From Treponema sp. (GTDB lineage: Bacteria; Spirochaetota; Spirochaetia; Treponematales; Treponemataceae), in assembly GCA_024690865.1 (NCBI GenBank), contig JAILON010000161.1, positions 1 to 36,947 on the forward strand: DNA of 36,947 nt, read 5' to 3'. Under the pieces are notes generated by a model, which saw nothing but the letters and a program-made list of their open reading frames with translations, did no database searches and was not told the DNA's origin. Position numbers and translations under genes: made by a program. Numbering within the stretch: position 1 is the first letter of the stretch; each line of letters opens with the position of its first letter. This document shows, one piece after another, positions 1 through 8,600 of the stretch.

Positions 1-114
1 TACAACAAATTGGTTTTTATCATTTATTTTCTGCGGCCCCTGTGGCGGCGGCCTTTGGCACTCGGAAGGTTATAGCTTCCGCGCGGGATGCCCCGTGCCC
101 GCCCCCACTTACGC

Positions 115-143
115 TTGCCTTATGGCATTTCCTGTTGTAGAAT
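115..143 (+). promoter_or_regulatory. Sigma70-like promoter of first chemoreceptor gene
   Basis: A TTGCCT box (115-120) and a TAGAAT box (138-143) are separated by exactly 17 bases, about 40 bases before the ATG at 184. The upstream 114 bases hold no gene I can support, only a short GGAAG/CTTCC dyad near 64-80. A sigma28-like TCCGATAA lies at 144-151 but has no matching -35 box. Confidence 0.6.
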
Positions 144-183
144 TCCGATAAGGAAAGGGGAGACTTTAAGGAGCAACGCGACC

Positions 184-2280
184 ATGGCAAAGAAAGAACT
201 GGACAGATTCGACACACACGCAAAGCGCGACATACAGCTTTCCACCAAGCTCATCGGGCTCATCGGGGGCTTCATCCTGCTCGGCTGCTCCATGGTGGCC
301 ATCATCTCGCTGACCGTGTTCGACAGCAAGCTCATCAAGAACACCCAGGACGAGCTCAAATTCACCGAGCAGGGGGCGGCCAACGTCATGAACGACTGGA
401 TTTCCACCCTGTCGCTGAGCTCGAGCCTCCTGGCCGACTGCCCCTACGTGGTGCGGGCTGCCTCCCGCGAGAACAGCACGGAGGCAAAGTCCTACCTGAA
501 ACAGAAGACCGACGCGCAGGACCTGGGCATCGCCGCCGTCCTGGACCAGAAGGGGACGGTCGTGTGCAGCGCGGGCTATGAGGTGAGCACCAACCTGTCC
601 TCACTCAAGTGCGTGTCCTCCGCCCTCAAGGGCACGGCCACACAGACCTTCGAGCCGCTCGGCAACCTGGACTTCGCGGCGCTCGCGGCCAGCCCCGTCC
701 GTAACGGCGGCAGGATCATCGGCTGCGTCCTGACCGGCTACAAGCTGACCGAGGGCAACTTCACTGAGCTGATGCAGGACTGCTACAACGTCGAGTGCAC
801 GGTCTTCAAGGGCATCACGCGGGTGGACTCCACGCTGGAGGGAGTCATCGGCACCACGCTGGACAACCAGAACATCGTCAATCTGGTGCTGAACAGGGGC
901 GAGACTTTCGAGGGCAAGAATGCAATCAAGGGCAAGGAGTACTATTCGACCTACCAGCCGCTCACCAACGAGGACGGCAGCATCGCGGGCATGCTCTTCA
1001 TCGCCAAGAGCGTCGATGTCGTCAACACGGTGAAGAAGACGACGATCACGATAGTCATCCCCATCACGCTTGTCCTCATCGCCATCCTGCTCGTCCTGAG
1101 CTACCTGTTCATCCACTGGCTCATGTGGCGAATCTACAACGTGACGAACTTCCTCAAGGAGCTGGAGACCGGCGAGGCCGACCTGACCAAACGCTGCAAG
1201 CTCTTTACCCGCGACGAGATAGGCGACCTCATCATCCACTTCGACCTCTTCCTGGACAAGCTCCAGCAGATCATGAAGGACGTGCAGGGCTCCAAGGCCC
1301 GGCTGACCGAGGCGGGCGACGAGATGTCTCGGAGCGCGGACGAGACGGCAAGCTCCATCTCGCAGATTGTCGCCAACATACAGGACATCTCCGCCCAGAT
1401 AACGAGCCAGGGCGGCAGCGTCGGCCAGACCGCCGTCGCCGTGGACGACATCTCCCGCAACATCCAGGGCATGGACGGCCTCATAGACGGCCAGTCCACG
1501 AGCGTGGCCGAGTCCTCCGCCGCCGTCGAGGAGATGATAGGAAACATCTCCTCGGTCAACAACTCCGTGGACAAGATGGCGGCCTCCTTCCAGGTCCTCT
1601 CCGCCGACGCGCAGTCCGGATTCGACAAGCAGCAGATCGTCAATGACAAGATTCAGCAGATTGTGGACCAGTCCAAGATGCTGCAGGAGGCCAACCAGGC
1701 CATCTCCAGCATCGCGAGCCAGACCAACCTGCTCGCCATGAACGCCGCGATCGAGGCCGCCCATGCGGGCGAGGCGGGAAAGGGCTTTTCCGTCGTTGCC
1801 GACGAAATCCGGAAGCTCTCCGAGACCTCGTCCGGCCAGTCCAAGACGATCGGCGAGCAGCTCAAGAAGATAAAGGATTCGATTACCGAGGTCGTCTCCG
1901 CGTCCCAGGAGTCGAGCGAGGCCTTCGCCTCCGTGTCCAGCAAGATAAAGGAGACTGACGAGCTGGTCATGCAGATCAAGGCGGCCATGCAGGAGCAGAA
2001 CGAGGGCAGCAAGCAGATAGGCGGCGCGCTCAAGAACATGAACGACAGCACGGTGGAAGTCCACAAGGCCTCCAAGGAGGTGTCCGCCCGCAGCGAGAAA
2101 ATCAAGGACGAGATGGACAGCCTGCAGGAGGTCACGTCCAGCATGAAGCGGAGCATGGACCAGATGTCCGCCGGGGCGCAGCGGATCAACGAGACCGGCA
2201 GCGTCCTGAGCGACATCTCCGACAAGATGAAGGATGCCATCGTCAAAATCGGCAGCCAGATAGACCTGTTCAAGGTCTGA
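184..2280 (+). CDS. Methyl-accepting chemotaxis protein (698 aa)
   Basis: This is a transmembrane chemoreceptor that should signal to CheA/CheW at the inner membrane. Residues 23-46 form the first membrane segment. A periplasmic ligand-binding region of about 240 residues (single-Cache-like size) follows, then the second membrane segment near 287-313. Next come a HAMP linker and a long helical signalling domain. The hairpin tip near residues 500-545 carries the canonical run QTNLLAMNAAIEAAHAGE followed by GFSVVADEIRKL. The ATG at 184 was chosen over an in-frame ATG at 88 because AAGGAG lies 10 bases before it and the 88 start would sit upstream of the promoter. It ends in DLFKV like its downstream paralogue and has no CheR-docking pentapeptide. 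The ligand cannot be read from sequence. Confidence 0.95.
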   Translation: MAKKELDRFDTHAKRDIQLSTKLIGLIGGFILLGCSMVAIISLTVFDSKLIKNTQDELKFTEQGAANVMNDWISTLSLSSSLLADCPYVVRAASRENSTEAKSYLKQKTDAQDLGIAAVLDQKGTVVCSAGYEVSTNLSSLKCVSSALKGTATQTFEPLGNLDFAALAASPVRNGGRIIGCVLTGYKLTEGNFTELMQDCYNVECTVFKGITRVDSTLEGVIGTTLDNQNIVNLVLNRGETFEGKNAIKGKEYYSTYQPLTNEDGSIAGMLFIAKSVDVVNTVKKTTITIVIPITLVLIAILLVLSYLFIHWLMWRIYNVTNFLKELETGEADLTKRCKLFTRDEIGDLIIHFDLFLDKLQQIMKDVQGSKARLTEAGDEMSRSADETASSISQIVANIQDISAQITSQGGSVGQTAVAVDDISRNIQGMDGLIDGQSTSVAESSAAVEEMIGNISSVNNSVDKMAASFQVLSADAQSGFDKQQIVNDKIQQIVDQSKMLQEANQAISSIASQTNLLAMNAAIEAAHAGEAGKGFSVVADEIRKLSETSSGQSKTIGEQLKKIKDSITEVVSASQESSEAFASVSSKIKETDELVMQIKAAMQEQNEGSKQIGGALKNMNDSTVEVHKASKEVSARSEKIKDEMDSLQEVTSSMKRSMDQMSAGAQRINETGSVLSDISDKMKDAIVKIGSQIDLFKV

Positions 2281-2295
2281 GCCGCGGCCAAATAC

Positions 2296-2311
2296 CCGGG
2301 CCCTGGCCCGG
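2296..2311. terminator. Possible weak terminator hairpin between the two MCP genes
   Basis: CCGGGC and GCCCGG flank a CCTG loop just after the first MCP stop, followed by a T-containing tract (GTTTGCATTTTT). The tract is imperfect and overlaps the next gene's -35 box, so partial read-through into the second MCP gene is possible. Confidence 0.35.
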
Positions 2312-2317
2312 CTGTGT

Positions 2318-2346
2318 TTGCATTTTTCCAGTTAGGGTGATATAAT
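2318..2346 (+). promoter_or_regulatory. Sigma70-like promoter of second chemoreceptor gene
   Basis: TTGCAT (2318-2323), a 17-base spacer and a perfect TATAAT (2341-2346). The start codon is at 2420, so the predicted leader is about 67 bases and ends in an AGAAGGTGG ribosome binding site. Confidence 0.7.
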
Positions 2347-2419
2347 TATCATAATCAGGCAGGAAACCCCGGGAAGCCTCATTTCCCAAGTTTCCCTAAT
2401 ATATTCAGAAGGTGGTATA

Positions 2420-4516
2420 ATGAGTTCTGCAACTTCCGCGCGTGTCTCTCTGACAGCCAAGATGCTGGTGATGTTCCTTGGGGTCGTCCTGCTGGCGACC
2501 ATCTCGATCGTTGCCGTGGCCTACGTCATTTCAGCCCGCAACCTGACCAAGAGCGTCAACGCCCAGCTTTCGGCCATGACCGACGGCGTCGTGAGCCAGG
2601 TCAGGGACATAAACGAGAAGAACCTGACCGCCCTCCGCTTCCTCGCGGAGCTGGACGCAGTCAAGGACGAGAACATTCCCCTGGCGGAGAAGAGCCGCCT
2701 GTTCACGGGGATAGTCTCCGCCCTGGGGGGCAGGTACGAGAACGTCGCCTTCTATGACCGCGAGGGCAACTGCATCACCGCCGACGGAAGGCTCCTGAAC
2801 ATGAAGGAGCGGGCCTACTTCACCGAGCCGATGGCGGGCAGGGAATACGTCTCGGACCCCCTGTTCAGCCCCGCCGTCAACGGCATCCTGCAGAGCTACA
2901 GCGTCCCCGTCCGCGGCAGGAACGGACAGCCGATCGGGGCGATGGTCATGCTCGTAAAGGAGAACGCCCTCCTGGACGTCATCAAGGACATAGACCTGGG
3001 CGGGGGCATGCACCCCTCCGTCATAAACCACAAGGAGCGCACCACCGTCGCCAACGCGAACGAAGGCACGGACGAGTCCGAGAACGGCGAGCTGGACGAC
3101 AAGTCGGGCCTGGGCCTTGTGCTGAACCACATCTTTGAGGGAAAGGAAGGGATAGAGGACTTCGTTGACCCCAATATCAAGGCGCACCTCATAGCGTCCT
3201 ACAAGAAAGTCCCCGGGAGCAACTGGACGGTTTTCTCGGTCGCCCCCTACGACTACTACTTCGCGGGGCACACCGCCATGAGGCACGCCATCATCATCAT
3301 TATGATCCTCATAGTGCTGATCGCCTCCGCAGTCATAGGGGTTCTCGTCACCATGCTCTTCAAGCCGCTCAAGGTCGTCAAGGAGTCCATCACCAGGATT
3401 GCAAGCGGCAACGCCGACCTGACCCAGCGCATCCCGGACGCGACGAACGACGAGGTCGGGGACGTGGTCAAGGGATTCAACGGCTTCGTGGAGAAGCTTC
3501 AGGGAATCGTCACGAACCTCCAGTCCACCAAGGGAACGCTGAGCCTCGCTGGAGAGGACATGGGGGCAACCGCCCAGGACACGGCGACGGCAATCACGCA
3601 GATTATAGCGAACATAGAGAGCGTCCACCGGCAGATAGTCAACCAGAGCGCGAGCGTCGAGGAGACCGCCGGTGCCGTCAACCAGATAGCGAGCAACATC
3701 AGCTCCCTGGAGAACATGATAGAGAACCAGTCCGCGGGCGTGTCCGAGGCCTCCGCCGCCGTCGAGGAGATGATAGGCAACATCGCCTCCGTCAACCAGT
3801 CTGTGGACAAGATGGCGGCCTCCTTCGACTCGCTCCGTGAGGACGCGCAGACAGGATTCACCCAGCAGGAGGACGTGAACCGCCGCATCCAGCAGATTGA
3901 GGAGCAGTCCAAGATGCTGCAGGAGGCGAACCAGGCCATCTCCAGCATAGCGAGCCAGACCAACCTGCTCGCGATGAACGCCGCGATTGAGGCCGCCCAT
4001 GCGGGCGAGGCGGGGAAGGGCTTCTCCGTCGTCGCCGACGAAATCCGCAAGCTCTCCGAAACCTCCTCCGGCCAGTCCAAGACAATCGGCGAGCAGCTCA
4101 AGAAGATAAAGGATTCGATTACCGAGGTCGTCGCCGCATCCACCCATTCCAGCAAGGCGTTCGAGTCCGTGTCTCACAAGATACAGGACACCGACCAGCT
4201 GGTCATGCAGATAAAGGCCGCGATGGAGGAGCAGAACACCGGCTCCCGCCAGATAAGCGAGGCCCTGCATTCGATGAACGACAGCACGATCGAAGTCCGC
4301 AGCGCATCGGCGGAGATGTCCGCCGGCAACCAGGCCATCCTGGACGAGATACGGCTCCTGCAGGATGCCACGGAGGCGATGAAGAACAGCATGGAGGAGA
4401 TGAGCACGGGCGCACGCAAGATAAACGACACCGGCGCGGCACTGAGCGACATCGCCGACCAGGTGAAGGGCTCCATCAGCAAAATCGGAAACCAGATAGA
4501 CCTGTTCAAGGTGTAA
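2420..4516 (+). CDS. Methyl-accepting chemotaxis protein with Cache-type sensor (698 aa)
   Basis: Second chemoreceptor, the same length as the first. Membrane segments lie near residues 13-37 and 290-314. The periplasmic part between them looks like a double-Cache (dCache_1) sensor: it contains VAFYDREGNCITADGR, a RAYFTEPMAGREYVSDP stretch and VPVRGRNGQPIGAMV, typical of the PAS-like fold that binds small ligands. HAMP and signalling domains follow. Over more than 60 residues around the hairpin tip the protein is identical to the first MCP, while the DNA differs mainly at third codon positions. The sensor halves are unrelated by eye. AGAAGGTGG precedes the ATG by a few bases. Its own promoter suggests it can be expressed separately from the first MCP. 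Confidence 0.95.
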   Translation: MSSATSARVSLTAKMLVMFLGVVLLATISIVAVAYVISARNLTKSVNAQLSAMTDGVVSQVRDINEKNLTALRFLAELDAVKDENIPLAEKSRLFTGIVSALGGRYENVAFYDREGNCITADGRLLNMKERAYFTEPMAGREYVSDPLFSPAVNGILQSYSVPVRGRNGQPIGAMVMLVKENALLDVIKDIDLGGGMHPSVINHKERTTVANANEGTDESENGELDDKSGLGLVLNHIFEGKEGIEDFVDPNIKAHLIASYKKVPGSNWTVFSVAPYDYYFAGHTAMRHAIIIIMILIVLIASAVIGVLVTMLFKPLKVVKESITRIASGNADLTQRIPDATNDEVGDVVKGFNGFVEKLQGIVTNLQSTKGTLSLAGEDMGATAQDTATAITQIIANIESVHRQIVNQSASVEETAGAVNQIASNISSLENMIENQSAGVSEASAAVEEMIGNIASVNQSVDKMAASFDSLREDAQTGFTQQEDVNRRIQQIEEQSKMLQEANQAISSIASQTNLLAMNAAIEAAHAGEAGKGFSVVADEIRKLSETSSGQSKTIGEQLKKIKDSITEVVAASTHSSKAFESVSHKIQDTDQLVMQIKAAMEEQNTGSRQISEALHSMNDSTIEVRSASAEMSAGNQAILDEIRLLQDATEAMKNSMEEMSTGARKINDTGAALSDIADQVKGSISKIGNQIDLFKV

Positions 4517-4616
4517 GGCAGGTCCGCAGCGAAGCGGTCGCACAGGCCGGGTAGAGACACGGCGCGGGCCAACAGGCGCGCCCATGGAAACACAGCGCGG
4601 GCAACTACCCCGCTGG

Positions 4617-4650
4617 AAAAAAAGGCGGCCTCGACAGGCCGCCTTTTCTT
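4617..4650. terminator. Bidirectional intrinsic terminator between convergent genes
   Basis: AAGGCGGCCT and AGGCCGCCTT form a perfect 10-bp stem with a CGAC loop (4622-4645). A run of A precedes it and T follows it, so it can end transcription from the MCP on the plus strand and from the methyltransferase on the minus strand, whose stop codon starts at 4651. Confidence 0.9.
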
Positions 4651-5449
4651 ATGCCCGGCCCGTCTTCTCCAGGTCCAGGATCGTCACGTAGTGCAGGATG
4701 TCGAAGCTCTCCGGCAGGGTCGCAAGGTATGCCAGGTGCTCCTTCTCCCATGCGTCAATTTCTTCCGGGGACAGGGACGACGCGCCGATGCCGCGGCATG
4801 ACTTTATCCTGCCGTTCCAGGTTTCCCGCGTGAAGCGCACAGGGATGTCGAACGCGACCCCGTGTGCCATCGTGAACCAGCCCTTCGCCCAGTCGGGCTC
4901 GGTGACCGGGTTCCGCTGCCAGTTGCAGCCGTTCCAGCTGGGATTGTACTTGAGCACGAGCCGCTCGCTCTCCTGGGCAATCTCGCTCTCGCCTGGAAGC
5001 CATGCCATGAACAGGACCGCGAGATGCCCTCCGTCCTTGAGCCAGCCGCTTATCTTTGGGATGACCACGGACTTGTCGAAGTAGGCGAAGCACTGGCATG
5101 CCGTCACCACATCGAAGCTCCCGGCAGGGAAGTCCAGGTTTTCGGTCGCCGAAACCTTGTAGTCTATCTCCATACCGGCTTTCTGGGAAAGTTCCCTCGC
5201 AAAGCGTATCTGGTTTTCCGCGATGTCCGCGCCCGTCCACTTGGCTCCGAAGCGGTACATGTTCCGGGGGATGACGCCGGTCCCCGTCCCCAGGTCCAGC
5301 ACCCGCTGGCCTTCCGTGCCGATGTTCAGCTCGACGAGCTTCCTGTAGAATTCCTCGGGATACACGTCCCGGTACTTTGCATAGTCGGCGGAAGTCTTGC
5401 CGAAGTCGAAGGGCTTCCCGCCGTCAAAATCCTTGTTCCGTATTTCCAT
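4649..5449 (-). CDS. Class I SAM-dependent methyltransferase (266 aa)
   Basis: A cytosolic methyltransferase of the UbiE/Methyltransf_11-25 type. Motif I is VLDLGTGTGVIP near residue 50, the SAM-binding glycine loop. An acidic position follows in WTGADIAENQI, and the motif-IV region reads FDVVTACQCFAYFD. The C-terminal part, rich in Trp and aromatics, should form the substrate cap. The substrate cannot be read. ATG 5449 is preceded on its strand by AGGA. A weak promoter (TTGCCT 5488-5483, GATAAC 5466-5461, 16-base spacer) would start transcription very close to the ATG. It is divergent from the hybrid kinase gene and shares its intergenic region. Confidence 0.88.
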   Translation of the reverse strand: MEIRNKDFDGGKPFDFGKTSADYAKYRDVYPEEFYRKLVELNIGTEGQRVLDLGTGTGVIPRNMYRFGAKWTGADIAENQIRFARELSQKAGMEIDYKVSATENLDFPAGSFDVVTACQCFAYFDKSVVIPKISGWLKDGGHLAVLFMAWLPGESEIAQESERLVLKYNPSWNGCNWQRNPVTEPDWAKGWFTMAHGVAFDIPVRFTRETWNGRIKSCRGIGASSLSPEEIDAWEKEHLAYLATLPESFDILHYVTILDLEKTGRA

Positions 5450-5489
5450 GATATTCCTATGTTATCACAGATGAGGCTGGTCAGGCAAT

Positions 5490-5580
5490 TGTCCGCGGAA
5501 CAGCTTCTGCAGCCGCCCCGCCCTGACTGTCCGCCGGAACAGCCTCTACGGCCGCCCCGCCCTGATTGTCCGCCCCCGCC
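5490..5580. repeat. Tandem 38-39-bp GC-rich repeat in divergent intergenic region
   Basis: Two near-identical units (5490-5527 and 5528-5566) and a truncated third start (5567-5580), each beginning TGTCCGC and containing GCCGCCCCGCCCTGA. The array ends just before the -35 box of the histidine kinase promoter. Read on the minus strand, the units would encode a 13-residue Ala/Gly/Gln/Glu-rich repeat in one frame, but no gene covers them. Confidence 0.85.
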
Positions 5581-5588
5581 TAAAATTC

Positions 5589-5617
5589 TTGACAGCTGTA
5601 TTCCCATAGTATAGAAT
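5589..5617 (+). promoter_or_regulatory. Strong sigma70-like promoter of hybrid kinase gene
   Basis: Consensus TTGACA (5589-5594), 17-base spacer and TAGAAT (5612-5617). Transcription should start near 5624, leaving a short leader with a GGAGG ribosome binding site before ATG 5638. Confidence 0.85.
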
Positions 5618-5637
5618 TCAATATATACAGGAGGCAC

Positions 5638-8550
5638 ATGGCCCGGCATCTGCAACACATCTTCACGCTCCTCTTCCTGCTGGCAGCCTCCTGCCTGCTG
5701 GTCCATGACTCCCCCCTGTGGGCAGCCGGATCTGCAGGAACATCCAAGGAACAGAAGGGCGGAAGGCAGGTCAAGGATGTCCGCGTCGGCATGCTCGTGG
5801 AACCCGGCTTCACCGAGCTCCTGCCGAACAAGCGCAGGGCGGGCTACGGCTACGAGTACCTGCAGGAAGTTGCCTTCCGTTCGGGCTGGAAACTTCACTA
5901 TATTGATGCACGCAGGGTCGCCCTTGTCTCGCTGTTTGAGGAAGGCGCAATCGACGTGCTGATGGGCATGACCAAGACGAAAGAACGGGAGCAGACGATG
6001 CTCTATTCTTCCATTCCACAGGGCAACAGGAACTACTTCATCTATACGCACCCCTACGGGTCGGGCCGGATAAAGCGGGGTGACGTGCAGACCGTCAATG
6101 GGGCGCGGATAGGAGTGGAGGGGAAGAGCGTTTTCCGACAGATTCTTGAGGACTGGGCCCAGACAAACGGCGTGGAGCCGGTCATCGTGGAATGTGACGA
6201 GGACGAACTGGGGGAAGAGCTTGCCGCAGGACGGCTGGATGGAGTCGTAGACCATGACATGCGTCTCAACAATCAGGAGATTCCCCTGTTCCCGCTGGGC
6301 AGCACGGATTTCTATTTCACCGTCAATCCAAGGAGGCCCGACCTCCTGGAGGACATCGAACAAGCGCAGGAGAAGCTGCTGGAAATGCAGCCCTTCTATG
6401 CCGAAAGCCTCAAGCAGAAGTTCTTCACCGCGACAGTCAACCAGCAGGGGCTTGCACCGGAAGAGCTGAACTGGAGCCGGGCCAGAGGACGGATCAGGAT
6501 AGGCTACCTGGACGATTTCGCCCCCGTTTCCGCAAATGTCCGGGGAAAAATCGAGGGCCAGTACGCGCTCATAGAGCAGATGCTCAAGGGAAACTTCGGT
6601 CTTGAGGTGGAGAGCATCCCCTACACCTCCGAAACGGCCATGCTTGATGCCCTGAAGGAACAGAAGGTGGATGCCATCTTTCCCTACATCTTCAACTTCA
6701 TGCTTGCCGAAAAGGATGACATCATCCTTTCGTCCGCCGCAATCAAGGTTCCCGGCGTAGTCATACAGCGGTCCGGCTTTACCGGGCCGGTGCAGACGGT
6801 CGCCGTGCTGAAATCCGGCAGCCTGATGAAGCTTAGTTCCCTCATCGCATATCCAGAGGCTTCATTCTTCGAGGGGAGCAGCCTGAAAGCCTGCCTGAAG
6901 GCCGTCAACAGCAGGAAGGCAGACCTGCTGCAGATCAGCAACTACCGCCTGTCCCGCGTCGCCAAGGATTTCTATGCCTTTCCCGATCTTGAGATGAAGC
7001 CGGGCCAGAACAACTTCGACTTGTGTTTCGCAGTCGGCAGGGACAAGCCCATCTTGATGGAGATACTGAACAAAGCGATTACGGCGATGAGCTCGGGAGA
7101 GGGCAACTCCTTCCTCTTTTCTGCAATGAGCTACGGCTACGGTTTCTCCTTCAGCGAATTCGTGCATGACCATGCAGTTCCCCTGATGCTCGGAGTGACC
7201 CTCGTGGCCCTCCTGACCACCGTGTTCTTCCGGCGCCGCCTGACGAAGGAGCAGGAGCGGAAGCGCATCCTCATACAGACCAACGCGGAACTTGAGGCGA
7301 CCAAGGAGGCCCTGGAAGTCTCCACGGAAGCGGCGAAGCAGGCAAACCGGGCAAAAAGCATGTTCCTGTCCAAGATGAGCCACGACATCCGCACGCCGCT
7401 GAACGCCATCATCGGCTTCTCAAACCTCCTCTTGTCGCGGGACAGCGGCCGGGAAGAGGTGAAGGACCAGGTGGGCAAGATCCTCCTTTCCGCCGACCAC
7501 CTGCTGGGACTCGTGAACGACGTACTGGACGTGAGCAAAATAGAGTCCGGCGCCATGACGCTGACCCCGACGGACTTCCGCCTCTCCGGGCTCCTTGCCT
7601 CCGTCGAAGAAATAATCCGCCCCCTGGCGACGGCCAAGCAGCAGGAATTCACGGTGGAACTGGACAAAGACGGCGTATTCTTTGCGGACAAAGGCCGTCT
7701 CTCCCAAGTACTGATGAATCTCCTGTCAAATGCCGTCAAGTACACAGGCAAGGAAGGCCACATCAGCTTCCGAGTGAGCAATGAGCCGTCCCCTGTCCCG
7801 GAGCGGCGGAACGTCACATTCGTGGTGGCGGACAACGGCCGGGGCATGAGCGAGGAGTACATGAAGACCCTGTTTACCCCATTCAGCCGGGAGCACCGGC
7901 CCGAAGAGAGCGCGGAAGTCGGAACGGGACTGGGTCTTCCCATCGTGCAGAACCTTGCGAGCCTAATGGGGGGCACGGTCAGCGTGGAGAGCAAGATCCG
8001 GCAGGGCACGACCTTCACGATTCTCCTGCCCCTGCCGGTGAGCACGTCCGAAGCCGTGGAGGACGTCGGCAGGACAGACGGGAATGCGGGCGGCACGGGC
8101 AGAGGACAGACTGGGAAGTATCTTTCCGGCAGAGAGAAACCCCTTGCGGGCCTGCGCATCCTTGTCGCCGAGGACAACGAGCTGAACACGGAGATCCTGA
8201 CCGCCTACCTGACCATAAACGGGGCGGCTCTGACCGTCGCGGAAAACGGCAAGGTTCTCCTGGACATATTCTCGCAGTCATCGGAGGAAAGCTTCGACGT
8301 AATCCTCATGGACATCCAGATGCCGGTGATGGACGGGCTTGCGGCGACCCGCACCCTGCGGCAGCTTGACCGCCCCGACGCGAAAAGCATCCCCGTCATC
8401 GCGATGAGCGCGAACGCCTTCAGCGACGACGTGGCAGCCTCGCTGGATGCGGGCATGAACGCCCACATCTCCAAGCCGATCGAGCTGTCCGCCCTGATAC
8501 GGGCGCTGGAGGCGACGAAGGTCCGGCGGGACCGGGATGAGGCGTGCTGA
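5638..8550 (+). CDS. BvgS/EvgS-like hybrid histidine kinase with two periplasmic solute-binding domains (970 aa)
   Basis: An inner-membrane sensor kinase. After a signal peptide (about residues 1-31) come two SBP_bac_3 (amino-acid-binding-protein-like) domains, near 45-270 and 285-510. The first opens VRVGMLVEPGFTELLP and the second IRIGYLDDFAPVS. A single membrane segment follows (PLMLGVTLVALLTTVFF), then a coiled coil. The HisKA box SHDIRTPLNAIIGF has its phospho-accepting His at 582. The ATPase domain shows NLLSNAVKYTG, DNGRGM and GTGLGLPIV. A C-terminal receiver carries VILMDIQMPVMDG with the acceptor Asp at 892. A Gly/Thr-rich linker (VGRTDGNAGGTGRGQTGK) joins ATPase and receiver. No Hpt domain is present, so a separate phosphotransfer protein is expected. 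The ligand is probably an amino acid or similar small solute, by family only. Confidence 0.93.
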   Translation: MARHLQHIFTLLFLLAASCLLVHDSPLWAAGSAGTSKEQKGGRQVKDVRVGMLVEPGFTELLPNKRRAGYGYEYLQEVAFRSGWKLHYIDARRVALVSLFEEGAIDVLMGMTKTKEREQTMLYSSIPQGNRNYFIYTHPYGSGRIKRGDVQTVNGARIGVEGKSVFRQILEDWAQTNGVEPVIVECDEDELGEELAAGRLDGVVDHDMRLNNQEIPLFPLGSTDFYFTVNPRRPDLLEDIEQAQEKLLEMQPFYAESLKQKFFTATVNQQGLAPEELNWSRARGRIRIGYLDDFAPVSANVRGKIEGQYALIEQMLKGNFGLEVESIPYTSETAMLDALKEQKVDAIFPYIFNFMLAEKDDIILSSAAIKVPGVVIQRSGFTGPVQTVAVLKSGSLMKLSSLIAYPEASFFEGSSLKACLKAVNSRKADLLQISNYRLSRVAKDFYAFPDLEMKPGQNNFDLCFAVGRDKPILMEILNKAITAMSSGEGNSFLFSAMSYGYGFSFSEFVHDHAVPLMLGVTLVALLTTVFFRRRLTKEQERKRILIQTNAELEATKEALEVSTEAAKQANRAKSMFLSKMSHDIRTPLNAIIGFSNLLLSRDSGREEVKDQVGKILLSADHLLGLVNDVLDVSKIESGAMTLTPTDFRLSGLLASVEEIIRPLATAKQQEFTVELDKDGVFFADKGRLSQVLMNLLSNAVKYTGKEGHISFRVSNEPSPVPERRNVTFVVADNGRGMSEEYMKTLFTPFSREHRPEESAEVGTGLGLPIVQNLASLMGGTVSVESKIRQGTTFTILLPLPVSTSEAVEDVGRTDGNAGGTGRGQTGKYLSGREKPLAGLRILVAEDNELNTEILTAYLTINGAALTVAENGKVLLDIFSQSSEESFDVILMDIQMPVMDGLAATRTLRQLDRPDAKSIPVIAMSANAFSDDVAASLDAGMNAHISKPIELSALIRALEATKVRRDRDEAC

Positions 8551-8564
8551 CAAGGAATTTCCCC

Positions 8565-8594
8565 TTGAAAGACGGCCCCTCATTCAATTACAAT
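8565..8594 (+). promoter_or_regulatory. Promoter predicted to give a leaderless GGDEF mRNA
   Basis: TTGAAA (8565-8570), an 18-base spacer and TACAAT (8589-8594). The ATG at 8601 lies 6 bases after the -10 box, where transcription would begin, and there is no ribosome binding site at a workable distance. Confidence 0.6.
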
Positions 8595-8600
8595 ACAGGT

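Noticed and set aside
144..151. Sigma28-like -10 element before the first MCP
   Set aside because: No TAAA-type -35 element at the right distance, while a good sigma70 promoter is present at the same place.
601..2064. Long minus-strand ORF opposite the first MCP
   Set aside because: GC-rich antisense shadow of a certain gene; no recognisable domain. The same applies to long antisense frames opposite the second MCP, the FIST-kinase operon, pheS, icd and the glycosyltransferases.
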